Made by a program: the position numbers and the translations under genes. A DNA stretch of 49,629 nt. It comes from Brevibacillus invocatus. Lineage in GTDB: Bacteria; Bacillota; Bacilli; Brevibacillales; Brevibacillaceae. Positions within the stretch are counted from its first letter, which is position 1. Each line of letters begins with the position of its first letter. The DNA lies in NCBI RefSeq assembly GCF_003710915.1, contig NZ_RHHR01000021.1, forward strand, positions 1 through 49,629. The letters are read 5' to 3'. The notes under the pieces were generated by a model that saw nothing but the letters and a program-made list of their open reading frames with translations, made no database searches and was not told the DNA's origin. Below are positions 42,112 through 49,629 of the stretch, piece after piece.

Positions 42112-43626
42112 TTAACGGCTAAGCACAGGTGCATTTTCCAGCATGGATCCTTCCTCGGCAAAACGCTGGTGCCAGGAGAAAGCTTTTTCCAGGACATGTG
42201 GCGTGTGACCGCCGCGTGTCAGTGCCTCCTCATAGTATGCACGGAGCTGATCGCGGTAGATCGGGTGCGCACAGTTGTCGATGATTTTCAGTGCTCTTTC
42301 ACGTGGTGCCAATCCACGCAGATCCGCCAAGCCTTGCTCTGTCACGAGAATATCTACATCGTGCTCCGTGTGGTCTACATGAGAAGCAAACGGTACGATA
42401 CTGGATATCTTGCCGCCCTTTGCAATAGACTTGGTCACGAAGATGCCCAGACGAGAGTTGCGGGCAAAATCCCCGGAACCACCAATTCCGTTCATCATCT
42501 TGGTTCCCGATACGTTGGTGGAGTTCACATTGCCGTAGATGTCCGCCTCCAGAGCGGTATTGATCGAGATCAGGCCGAGACGACGGATCAGCTCTGGGTG
42601 ATTTGTGATTTCCTGAGGACGCAGCATGAGTTTGTCACGATAGGCAGCGAAATTTTCTGTTACGTGCTTCATCTTCTCTGCGGTCAGCGTGATCGAACAG
42701 CCGGAAGCAAATGCGATTTTGCCTGCATCCAACAGATCGAATACAGCATCCTGCAACACCTCGGAGTAAACCGTCAGATCCGTAAACTCAGAGTCCAGGA
42801 ATCCGTTGAACACAGCATTGGCAACCGTACCAATACCCGATTGCAGCGGAGCCAGGTTTCTCGGCATGCGACCTGCCTGTACTTCATGACGTAAAAACTC
42901 GATCAGATGTGCAGCGATTTGCGCGGTCTCTTCATCAGGCTCGACGATCGTGGATGGCGAGTCAACCACTTCAGAGACCACAATCCCCTTGATTTTGTTG
43001 ATATCAACCGGGATGCCAATTGTTCCAATGCGCTGTTCCACCGATGTGAGTGGAATCGGGCCACGCTCGCCCTGCATTTCCGGTGTATAAATATCGTGGA
43101 TGCCTTCCAGTGCGAGTGGTTGGTTCACATTCAGCTCGATGATGACATGCTTGGCTTGATCCACAAAGATATTGGAGTTGCCTACAGATGTCGTCGGAAT
43201 GATCATGCCATCCTCTGTGATTGCAACCGCTTCCACAATGGCGTAATCAATCTGTCCCATTACGCCCGTGCGAATCAGTTCTGCGGTATGAGACAAATGT
43301 TGATCTACAAACATGATGCTGCCATCATTGATTTTTTTGCGCATAGTCGAGTCAGCTTGGAATGGCACACGTTTGTTCACGATGCCCGCTTCTGCCATAA
43401 TTGCGTCTACATCTGCTCCAAGCGATGCTCCTGTATATACGTTAACGCCAAAAGGTTTATTTTCTCTTTTTGCCTTCTCAGCCAAAGCGATGGGAACCAG
43501 CTTGGCATCACCTGCGCGCGTAAAACCGCTCAAGCCAAGTGTCATGCCATCTTCGATCCAACTTGCTGCTTCATCAGCCGTGACGATTTTATCTGCTAAT
43601 CGTTTATCACGTAAGCGCTCCCACAT
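42112..43626 (-). CDS. Acetyl-CoA hydrolase/transferase family protein (succinyl-CoA:acetate CoA-transferase type)
   Basis: The 504-aa protein aligns along its whole length with class I CoA-transferases such as AarC/Cat1: SGFTRAGDAKLVPIAL, YTGASLGADVDA, EAVAITEDGMIIPTTSVGNS, LQSGIGTVANAV, the catalytic Glu in VYSEVLQD, EADIYGNVNSTNVSGTKMMNG, GSGDFARNS and VTEQGLADLRG. It probably transfers CoA between acetate and succinyl-CoA or hydrolyses acyl-CoA in overflow or acetate metabolism. ATG 43626 has AAGGGGG 9 nt upstream. A LytTR regulator gene stands immediately upstream. Confidence 0.92.
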   Translation of the reverse strand: MWERLRDKRLADKIVTADEAASWIEDGMTLGLSGFTRAGDAKLVPIALAEKAKRENKPFGVNVYTGASLGADVDAIMAEAGIVNKRVPFQADSTMRKKINDGSIMFVDQHLSHTAELIRTGVMGQIDYAIVEAVAITEDGMIIPTTSVGNSNIFVDQAKHVIIELNVNQPLALEGIHDIYTPEMQGERGPIPLTSVEQRIGTIGIPVDINKIKGIVVSEVVDSPSTIVEPDEETAQIAAHLIEFLRHEVQAGRMPRNLAPLQSGIGTVANAVFNGFLDSEFTDLTVYSEVLQDAVFDLLDAGKIAFASGCSITLTAEKMKHVTENFAAYRDKLMLRPQEITNHPELIRRLGLISINTALEADIYGNVNSTNVSGTKMMNGIGGSGDFARNSRLGIFVTKSIAKGGKISSIVPFASHVDHTEHDVDILVTEQGLADLRGLAPRERALKIIDNCAHPIYRDQLRAYYEEALTRGGHTPHVLEKAFSWHQRFAEEGSMLENAPVLSR

Positions 43627-43772
43627 GATTAAGTTCCCCCTTGTGACAGTCATAATCTTGTTGTAAATAAACTAGCACACAGACGACTGAGCGGGCACTC
43701 AATTTCATGCAAAGCAGAAATTCCGGCCATAAGCTAGAATATTTGAGCGCGAATGCTAATGGGTAAAAAGTC

Positions 43773-44447
43773 CTAGAAACCGAGCAATTGGCGGAAAGTG
43801 CTGGCGTAAGACTGGCTGACCGGAACGCGACTTTTTTGCTTGTCCTTCATCTCCAGAATGAATGTGGAATGGAAATGCGGATGGATAAAACGAATGGCTT
43901 CCAGATTGACAAAATAAGAGCGATGACAGCGAATGAACTGCCCAGGTGCAAGCAGGTTCTCCAGCTCTGCCATATTGTATTTATTGGTATAAGCCCCATT
44001 CGCTGTATGGAGCTGTGTTTTTCCTTCATTGGAGCTGATGTACATAATCTCGTTCATCGGAATGGGCAACCAGCCGTTTTCGTCCCTTCCGATCAGAAAA
44101 GGTGGCCGTGGCGGCTCAGGTATAGCCATAGGCATCATTTGCGGAGAATAGATGGCGGTAATATACCCCTCGATTCTTCCTTGCATGATGACAGGAATGG
44201 AAACTCCGTAATACGGAATGCCAAAGACACGGCTCTCCACATGATGAGCCACTTTTCCCTTGATTTCCAAAGCCTTGTGGGTGGCGGAGCCAACCGGAAC
44301 CAGATCACCAGGTTCAATTTTTAAATCAATAGCTTCACTTGGCTTGTAATAGGTATACTGTTTCCCGTCTGAGATCGCGATGGAAACCCCTTCAGGAATC
44401 ACTTGACCAATCATCTGTAAAACCTCAGGTACCAATGTGTTGTCCAT
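43773..44447 (-). CDS. LytTR-domain transcriptional regulator with a GAF/PAS-like N-terminal sensor
   Basis: The 224-aa protein ends in a LytTR DNA-binding domain (about residues 120-224): IPMNEIMYISSNEGKTQLHTANG, then FIRCHRSYFVNLEAIRFIHPHFHSTFILEMKDK and VPVSQSYASTFRQLL. The N-terminal part (SDGKQYTYYKPSEAID, YYGVSIPVIMQGRIEGYITAIYSP) looks like a small-ligand sensor and has no receiver Asp, so this is not a response regulator. It lies 146 nt upstream of the CoA-transferase gene on the same strand and probably controls it. ATG 44447 has GAGGAG 5 nt upstream. Confidence 0.85.
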   Translation of the reverse strand: MDNTLVPEVLQMIGQVIPEGVSIAISDGKQYTYYKPSEAIDLKIEPGDLVPVGSATHKALEIKGKVAHHVESRVFGIPYYGVSIPVIMQGRIEGYITAIYSPQMMPMAIPEPPRPPFLIGRDENGWLPIPMNEIMYISSNEGKTQLHTANGAYTNKYNMAELENLLAPGQFIRCHRSYFVNLEAIRFIHPHFHSTFILEMKDKQKSRVPVSQSYASTFRQLLGF

Positions 44448-44657
44448 AATGACTCCTCACCCTCTCCTCCTATTTTCTCTCTTGCTCCTCCTTTCATTTA
44501 ACCATATTTTTGCGGTTCTGGAGCAAGCCTTGTCTTGCCAACTTCATGAAGATATGAGGGAGCGTGCTCAACTCCTCGCATAGGTTGACGAACGTCTGGA
44601 ATTAGAATAAAGTCTGACTTGAAAGACAAATTGACAAGACGTCTCCCAGGAGGAAAT
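44448..44657 (+). promoter_or_regulatory. Divergent intergenic region with the amidohydrolase/racemase promoter
   Basis: On the plus strand TTGACG (44585-44590) and TAAAGT (44608-44613) are 17 nt apart, about 45 nt before the amidohydrolase remnant. An AGGAGG site precedes the remnant's ATG. No other gene is seen. Confidence 0.6.
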
Positions 44658-45011
44658 ATGCCACAACCATTGAACAATTTTTCATCAACATCCCGAGATT
44701 AGCTGGCAGGAAGTACAGACGACTTCCTTTCTTGCAGACTTCTTGAAATCATACAACTGTCGCCTGACGACCTTTGAGGACATGACAGGCGTTGTCGCTG
44801 AGTGGGGAAGCTCGACACCGGACGCTTTCACGGTCGGGCTGCGTGCCGACATGGACGCTTTGTGGCAGGAGGTGGACGGACTTTTTTGTGCCAATCATTC
44901 CTGTGGACACGATGCCCATATGACGATGGCGCTGGGCGTGCTCATCTGAAGGCCACCATGCTTGGTCTTGGCTGTGACCTGGCACATTCAACCATTGGAG
45001 GAGAGGTAATC
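44658..45011 (+). pseudogene. Broken M20-family amidohydrolase (AmhX-like) with large internal deletion
   Basis: The start region (ATG 44658, AGGAGG upstream) and the next segment are in different frames, split at a run of five T near 44679-44683. The main piece reads [50 protein letters not shown] and [17 protein letters not shown], clearly an M20 peptidase/amidohydrolase N-terminus with its metal motifs. It then stops at 44949. In another frame [13 protein letters not shown] follows directly, which I recall as a C-terminal motif of AmhX-type amidohydrolases. The central part of the gene is therefore missing and no activity is expected. Confidence 0.8.
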
Positions 45012-46160
45012 GTGAAACTGGAGCGTATCGATTTGCAACGCATCAAAATCCCGTTGAATTCCCCGTTTGAAACCAGCATGGGAGTAGAAACGCACAAGGA
45101 ATGCATCCTCGTCCGCGCGTATAGCGGCAAGCATGTTGGCTTTGGGGAAAGTGTCGCGATGGATGTTCCGGTCTACAACGAAGAAGATGTGGATACTGTC
45201 TGGTACATGCTGGAGAAATACCTGATCCCGCAACTGTTCAAACGTGAAATCGAGCATCCTGATGAAGTATCCCACCTCTTTTCCTGGATGAGGCGCAACC
45301 ACATGGCCAAAGCTGCCTTGGAGGGCGCCGTCTGGGATTTGTATGCCAAAATGCAGGGCATGTCTTTGTCTCAGGCTTTGGGTGGTACACGTACGACGAT
45401 TGATGTGGGGGTCAGCATCGGAATCGAGCCCACCATTGAAAAGCTGCTCCAGCGAGTCGAAGGCTTTGTCCGTGACGGGTACAAAAAGATCAAGGTGAAG
45501 ATCAAACCCGGCTTTGATGTGGAGCCGATGCGTGCGATCCGCCAAACATTTGGTCCAGATGTGCCCTTGATGGCCGATGCCAACTCTGCTTACACCTTGT
45601 CCGATATCGAAATGCTGAAGGAACTGGACGAGTTCGGATTGATCATGATCGAACAACCGTTGGCCCACGACGATATCATCGATCACGCCACCCTGCAAAG
45701 AGAGCTGAAAACGCCCATCTGCCTTGACGAGAGTATCCATACGGTAGAAGACGCCCGCAAAGCAATCGGTCTCGGAAGCTGTCGGATTATCAATATCAAG
45801 ATCGGTCGCGTAGGCGGGCTGACAGACGCGAAGAAAATTCATGATCTGTGCCAAGCAAATCATGTACCTGTCTGGTGCGGCGGCATGCTGGAGGCAGGAA
45901 TTGGCCGCGCTCACAATATTGCGATGGCCTCACTTGCCAACTTCACCATTCCTGGCGATACCTCACCTTCCCATCGCTATTTTGCAGAAGATATCGTCAC
46001 GCCGTGGATCGATTTTGCCAAGCCTGGTGTTCTGAATGTACCGACTGCTCCTGGTATCGGCTTTGACATCAATGAACAGGCGATTCGCAGTGCGCTGGTG
46101 GAACACAAAAGCTATTTTGCCAACTGCGAATCGACTACTACGCTCATTCCCAATTATTAA
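45012..46160 (+). CDS. Enolase-superfamily N-succinylamino-acid racemase / o-succinylbenzoate synthase
   Basis: The 382-aa protein has all NSAR/OSBS catalytic residues at the positions usual for the family: Lys161/Lys163 (KVK), Asp189, Glu214, Asp239 and Lys263. Family members either make o-succinylbenzoate for menaquinone (MenC) or racemise N-succinyl amino acids, and some do both. There are no other men genes nearby, while a broken amidohydrolase precedes it, which is the usual partner of NSAR. Racemase ancestry is therefore more likely. GTG 45012 follows TTGGAGGAGAGG; upstream in-frame sequence belongs to the pseudogene. Confidence 0.9.
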   Translation: MKLERIDLQRIKIPLNSPFETSMGVETHKECILVRAYSGKHVGFGESVAMDVPVYNEEDVDTVWYMLEKYLIPQLFKREIEHPDEVSHLFSWMRRNHMAKAALEGAVWDLYAKMQGMSLSQALGGTRTTIDVGVSIGIEPTIEKLLQRVEGFVRDGYKKIKVKIKPGFDVEPMRAIRQTFGPDVPLMADANSAYTLSDIEMLKELDEFGLIMIEQPLAHDDIIDHATLQRELKTPICLDESIHTVEDARKAIGLGSCRIINIKIGRVGGLTDAKKIHDLCQANHVPVWCGGMLEAGIGRAHNIAMASLANFTIPGDTSPSHRYFAEDIVTPWIDFAKPGVLNVPTAPGIGFDINEQAIRSALVEHKSYFANCESTTTLIPNY

Positions 46161-46198
46161 TACAAAGGGGAGGTCCATTGCGGCCTCCCTTTTCTTCG

Positions 46199-47104
46199 TT
46201 ACTCGGTGATGGTGAGTATTTTGCATAGATTTTGCTCTGCTTCCGGTCTCTTTTCCTCTGTCAGCTGCTTCAGCAAGTCCAGCGCTGCATACGGCAGCTT
46301 CAAGGCATGCGGGTCACGGTAGGTTTTTTCCCAGTACTTCGGGGAAAAAATCTGGTTAAAAGCCGGTTCCTTCACCTCGTCTTCGAGAATCAATTCCGGT
46401 CGTTGACGATTCAGAAACATTTGTACCCGATGGTTTCTGATCCCTTCTTGAACCAAATCGTCATACCCAAACCGGCTCAACTCACTCAAAGCCTGTGCAT
46501 GTGTAATGCTGTGCGTCACTTCGCCTTCGAAGAAATAACGCTGTCCGTCAATGACTCGGTTCGGGTAAACGGCATGGAGTTCTTCAAACGTATGTTTTGC
46601 CATTTCATTGACCTTTTCGTAAGCAGGGATCCCCTCAATCTGCTCCACGGTGACTTCGGTGTAATCTTCAATCCCCCAGTAACGATTGGGGCGATCTACA
46701 GTGGTCGCCTTCAATAGCTTCACCAGTCCTGCTACGATACTCGGGCGGATCAGGTCAGGACGTTCGCGCAAAGCCTTTAACGCCATCACGCCCAATGCCA
46801 GCCCATGACCGGAGGTACGCAGCTGCTTTACGTTTTCAGCCAAACCCGCCACAACAAGCTCCAATAGATCAGGATCGGCTTTTTCATCTTGTTCCAGCGG
46901 TGCGAACCACGCGGGCTTGAGGGCCCGGTAGGATTCGCAGGTTCGTTCAATACCGTCCTTCATATGCTCCGGCAAATCATGCTCTCTAGACATGAAATAT
47001 CCTGCCAGGAGCGCTGCTCCATAATGGCCGCCAAACCATCCTTCTTCTGCTGCTCTAGCCATCGCTACGACACCAAGCTCCAAATATTCGTCCAACAACC
47101 TCAT
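46199..47104 (-). CDS. Unknown, largely helical protein
   Basis: The 301-aa protein is not recognised. It is soluble, rich in helix-forming residues and has repeated short motifs GGHYGAALLAGYF, GHGLALGVMALKAL and THSITHAQALSEL, each with a His before a hydrophobic helix, which might be an alpha/alpha-barrel-like or metal-binding pattern. The C-terminus has IFSPKYWEKTYRDPHALKLPYAALDLL. ATG 47104 has AAGGAGG 7 nt upstream. It is alone on the minus strand between the convergent racemase gene and the two-component system. Confidence 0.7.
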   Translation of the reverse strand: MRLLDEYLELGVVAMARAAEEGWFGGHYGAALLAGYFMSREHDLPEHMKDGIERTCESYRALKPAWFAPLEQDEKADPDLLELVVAGLAENVKQLRTSGHGLALGVMALKALRERPDLIRPSIVAGLVKLLKATTVDRPNRYWGIEDYTEVTVEQIEGIPAYEKVNEMAKHTFEELHAVYPNRVIDGQRYFFEGEVTHSITHAQALSELSRFGYDDLVQEGIRNHRVQMFLNRQRPELILEDEVKEPAFNQIFSPKYWEKTYRDPHALKLPYAALDLLKQLTEEKRPEAEQNLCKILTITE

Positions 47105-47184
47105 CGCAATTCCTCCTTTTTCCAATTCGTTATATTCATAATATAACATACATTTTAATTTGTTAAGTGTAAAAAATAAAAAAA

Positions 47185-47213
47185 CCGAATTCCAGCTCTC
47201 GCCAGAATATCGG
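47185..47213 (-). terminator. Intrinsic terminator of the two-component operon
   Basis: The stem CCGA-ATTC/GAAT-A-TCGG, with a one-base bulge, is followed on the minus strand by TTTTTTTATTTTT. Confidence 0.78.
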
Positions 47214-47215
47214 CT

Positions 47216-48508
47216 TCATACCTTCATCGGAAGTGTGACCAGAAATGATGTTCCGATCCCTTCTTCACTGCTAACCTGAATTTTCCCTTGATGTACTTCG
47301 ACGATCCATTTGGCGATGGAAAGTCCAAGTCCAGTCCCTTCTGTGGATTTAGAACGCATCTTATCCACACGATAGAACCGGTCAAAGACGAGCGGAATTT
47401 CATCCTTCGGAATACCAATTCCCGTATCCTTGACCATGATCGCTACACGCTGCCCCTCCCTTTTGCAGGAAACGAAGATGCTTCCACCGGGATTCGTGTA
47501 CTTCAGAGCATTATCCAATAGGATGACCATCATTTGATGGATTCGTTCTTCATCGCCCATCATATCCAGAGACTCTTCAATCTCTGTCTCCAGCCTTACT
47601 TCCTTGGCAATCGCCATTTGAGAAAACACCTGGGTGCAGGTTTGAACCACTTCATTGACGTTGAATCTTTTTTTCATGATTTGCAGCTCGTTCGAATCGC
47701 TCCGCGCCAGGGTCAACAGATCGGAGACAAGATGGCTCAGGCGCTTGGCTTCTTGCATTCCGATCATGATCTTTTCGCTCTCCTGTTCAATCGTCCGATC
47801 CGGGTGACGGAACAGCCGCTCCAGATTGACCAAAATCGCAGTCAGCGGAGTACGCAGCTCATGGGATGCATCCGCTATAAACTGCTGCTGCTTCTCCCAG
47901 GAGACCTGGATCGGCACGAGTGCCCTTTTCGCCAGAAACCACCCTACGACGATCGCGATCAGGATGCTGATCACATTGCCGATCAACACGACATACAACA
48001 AACTGTTTAGCATATTTTGCTCGGGGGCCAGGTTGTAAATGACCTGGAACTGCTGCGACATGACCATTCGGTCGCCGACTATGACTCTTTTCGGGATCGT
48101 CACCGTCTGGACACGGAATACATGTTCATTGACTGTTCTGGTATCGATCCCGGCCACTACCTCGGGCTGGTGAAATTGCTCAAAATCATCAGGGTCCATA
48201 CGTTCCCCAAAGGCAGACCCGAGGAGCCTCCCACCCCCATCCCATACAAGCAGGACATATCTGCGCTCCATATCGGCGAATTTCTTGCGCTCTTGCCGAT
48301 TATACGGGTAGGGATCTTCGTTTATCCGCTGTAGCCGTGGAAACGGGTCGTGGACCAAGCGTTGGGATACCTTCTCCAGCTCCCGATCCACCTGTGAATA
48401 GAGGAGAATTTTCATGGTAAAATACACGGCGCCCCCCAAGGCATTCAGCAGTAAAAAGACTACGATGACATTCAGCGTCACCAGACGAAATCTGGTTTTT
48501 TGAAACAT
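47216..48508 (-). CDS. Sensor histidine kinase
   Basis: The 430-aa membrane kinase has two transmembrane helices (about residues 9-31 and 168-192) around a roughly 135-residue outer sensor domain. The DHp motif is DASHELRTPLTA with His216, followed by an ATPase domain (N-box LLDNALKYTNPGG, G1 DTGIGIPKDE, F-box FDRFYRVDKMRS, G2 GTGLGLSIAKWIV). The signal is unknown. It starts 1 nt after the response-regulator stop and ends at its own terminator. Confidence 0.93.
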   Translation of the reverse strand: MFQKTRFRLVTLNVIVVFLLLNALGGAVYFTMKILLYSQVDRELEKVSQRLVHDPFPRLQRINEDPYPYNRQERKKFADMERRYVLLVWDGGGRLLGSAFGERMDPDDFEQFHQPEVVAGIDTRTVNEHVFRVQTVTIPKRVIVGDRMVMSQQFQVIYNLAPEQNMLNSLLYVVLIGNVISILIAIVVGWFLAKRALVPIQVSWEKQQQFIADASHELRTPLTAILVNLERLFRHPDRTIEQESEKIMIGMQEAKRLSHLVSDLLTLARSDSNELQIMKKRFNVNEVVQTCTQVFSQMAIAKEVRLETEIEESLDMMGDEERIHQMMVILLDNALKYTNPGGSIFVSCKREGQRVAIMVKDTGIGIPKDEIPLVFDRFYRVDKMRSKSTEGTGLGLSIAKWIVEVHQGKIQVSSEEGIGTSFLVTLPMKV

Positions 48509-48509
48509 A

Positions 48510-49187
48510 TCATTCTTCCCTTTTTAAGATGTAGCCGACGTTGCGGACCGTTCGGATGATATTTTCGCATGCACCCATTTTTTTGCGAAGATAATGGACG
48601 TAGAGATCGTCCACGCCATAGTTCGCATCGGAATGAATGCCCCACACTCGATCAAAAATCTGTTGGCGGGTCAAAATCTGCTCCCGGTTTTGCAAGAAGT
48701 ACTTGAGCAGTTCAAATTCCTTTGTCGTCAATCTCATCGGTTCATCCTGAATAAATCCATCGTACTCGTTCACTCTCAGGGAGATTGGCCCGTACGTCAT
48801 CTCTCCTTCTGCTGCTGTTTTGCCGTGTCGTCTCAGAAGGGCTCTGACTCTTGCCGTCAATTCCTCCACGGCAAAGGGCTTGATCAAATAATCGTCTGCT
48901 CCGGCATCCAGCCCCTCTACTCGTGCCTGCACGCTGTCCTTTGCGGTCAAAAACAGTACAGGTGTCGTCACTCCTTTGGTGCGCAAGGTTTTTACCATCG
49001 TAATTCCATCCATACCTGGAAGCATGATATCTAAGACCAGCAAGTCATAGATTCCTCTCTCCGCCAACAAGAGACCATCGTCTCCCCGTTCTGCTGTATC
49101 CACTTGGTAACCTTCATCTGACAAAACTCCCTCTATAGCTTGAAGGAGAGCCTGCTCGTCTTCTACGGCAAGTATTAACATACCCAT
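48510..49187 (-). CDS. OmpR/PhoB-family response regulator
   Basis: The 225-aa protein has a receiver domain with acidic residues Glu9/Asp10, phospho-acceptor Asp53 (LVLDIMLPGMDG), Thr in LTAKD and Lys in IKPFAVEEL. The C-terminal winged helix includes MRLTTKEFELLKYFLQN, TRQQIFDRVWG and DLYVHYLRKKM. It works with the kinase encoded immediately downstream. ATG 49187 (AAGGA upstream) or ATG 49181 are both plausible starts. Target genes are not evident. Confidence 0.93.
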   Translation of the reverse strand: MGMLILAVEDEQALLQAIEGVLSDEGYQVDTAERGDDGLLLAERGIYDLLVLDIMLPGMDGITMVKTLRTKGVTTPVLFLTAKDSVQARVEGLDAGADDYLIKPFAVEELTARVRALLRRHGKTAAEGEMTYGPISLRVNEYDGFIQDEPMRLTTKEFELLKYFLQNREQILTRQQIFDRVWGIHSDANYGVDDLYVHYLRKKMGACENIIRTVRNVGYILKREE

Positions 49188-49442
49188 CCCTCTTCCTTGA
49201 ACTTTCACCCTTTATCCTGTTAGTAAAATGAATCAATCTGAAAGTAGAACAAAAGCGATACTCGTATTTTCGAGCCCTGTACTCCTGACATTCAGCATAG
49301 CATAAAGCGTTTCGATCACAATGTGAGAATCGCCTTATGCCTGATCCCCATATACCAAAAGACAAGCCTTTGTTTCGATGTATTTATTAGAGCATTGATT
49401 TTTTTGATTAGTATTTGAAAAGGTGATTTGGAAATAAAAAAA
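49188..49442. other. Intergenic region upstream of the two-component operon
   Basis: It should hold the response-regulator promoter, but no convincing -35/-10 pair was found. No coding sequence is seen. Confidence 0.4.
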
Positions 49443-49484
49443 GCTGTATTCACCATCACTCTTTTGAGTAATCGAGAATACAGC
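49443..49484 (-). terminator. Terminator of the rRNA operon
   Basis: A 9-bp stem GCTGTATTC/GAATACAGC with an inner CACTC/GAGTA helix is followed on the minus strand by a run of at least seven U. It lies about 50 nt after the 23S 3' end. Confidence 0.88.
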
Positions 49485-49532
49485 CTTTATCCTTGTTCCA
49501 TCAAAACTGGATCTGCATGATTGCTAAGACAT

Positions 49533-49629
49533 GTGGATAAGTCCTCGACCGATTAGTATTCGTCAGCTCCACGTGTTACCACGCTTCCACACCGAACCTA
49601 TCAACCTCATCGTCTATGAGGGGTCTTAC
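49533..49629 (-). rRNA. 23S ribosomal RNA, 3' end (partial)
   Basis: The minus strand reads the highly conserved 23S 3' end: GTAAGACCCCTCATAGACGA, then GAGGTTGATAGG, GTGTGGAAGC, GTAACACGTGGAGCTGAC and TACTAATCGGTCGAGGACTT. The gene continues beyond the window. The 3' boundary is placed at the CTTATCC that should pair with the 5' end, within a few bases. No 5S gene follows before the terminator. Confidence 0.93.

Noticed and set aside
44802..45011. Long N-terminal extension of the racemase
   Set aside because: It is the amidohydrolase remnant read in another frame; the catalytic residues fall at family-standard positions only when the start is at 45012.
1..49629. CRISPR arrays, tRNA genes, intact insertion sequences or prophage
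   Set aside because: No regularly spaced repeats, tRNA-like cloverleaf sequences, intact transposase or phage genes were seen while reading the window.

Overview
The window looks like chromosome from a mesophilic, spore-forming Gram-positive bacterium of the Brevibacillus/Paenibacillaceae type. This rests on three sporulation genes (yunB, ytaF, spo0M), strong GGAGG ribosome binding sites with many GTG and TTG starts, sigma-A promoters, and close similarity to Bacillus proteins (YloB, OpuA, MhqR, CopZ/CopA). Almost all genes lie on the minus strand. The right edge runs into the 3' end of a 23S rRNA gene, also on the minus strand. The genus is an inference.

Layout. 1-9060: a surface protein with a copper-amine-oxidase N-domain, yunB, a SERCA-type Ca2+ ATPase, ytaF, a WYL regulator plus SDR pair and an MFS drug exporter. 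9150-12820: an ECF sigma/anti-sigma pair, an arginase-family protein and spo0M. 12986-21260: a kdp potassium operon. It reads c-di-AMP riboswitch, 35-aa membrane peptide, kdpF, kdpA, kdpB, kdpC, a protein made of two tandem KdpD sensor modules with no kinase, and an unknown gene. 21424-25430: an opuA glycine betaine importer operon with its own c-di-AMP riboswitch and an unknown last gene. 25573-26062: a lone DUF2294 gene on the plus strand. 26084-32373: a six-gene operon with a PHP phosphoesterase, a TIM-barrel isomerase, a SurE nucleotidase and an AfuA/FbpA-like ABC importer. 32743-36130: an AT-rich GNAT gene, then copA/copZ with CsoR-like operators. 36197-38218: psuK/psuG pseudouridine catabolism. 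38366-40995: pirin, DoxX, azoreductase and an MhqR-like repressor, with three matching operators. 41035-49187: an EamA transporter, a CoA-transferase with a LytTR regulator, a broken amidohydrolase next to an N-succinylamino-acid racemase/MenC, an unknown gene and a two-component system.

The strongest theme is c-di-AMP-controlled osmotic homeostasis. Two ydaO-type riboswitches stand head to tail, one ahead of high-affinity K+ uptake and one ahead of compatible-solute uptake. Both should be switched off when c-di-AMP is high. The kdp operon carries no histidine kinase or KdpE; the tandem KdpD-N/Usp protein stands in their place. A second theme is a candidate uptake and dephosphorylation system for organophosphates (26084-32373). 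A third is a compact quinone/azo stress regulon around an MhqR-like repressor.
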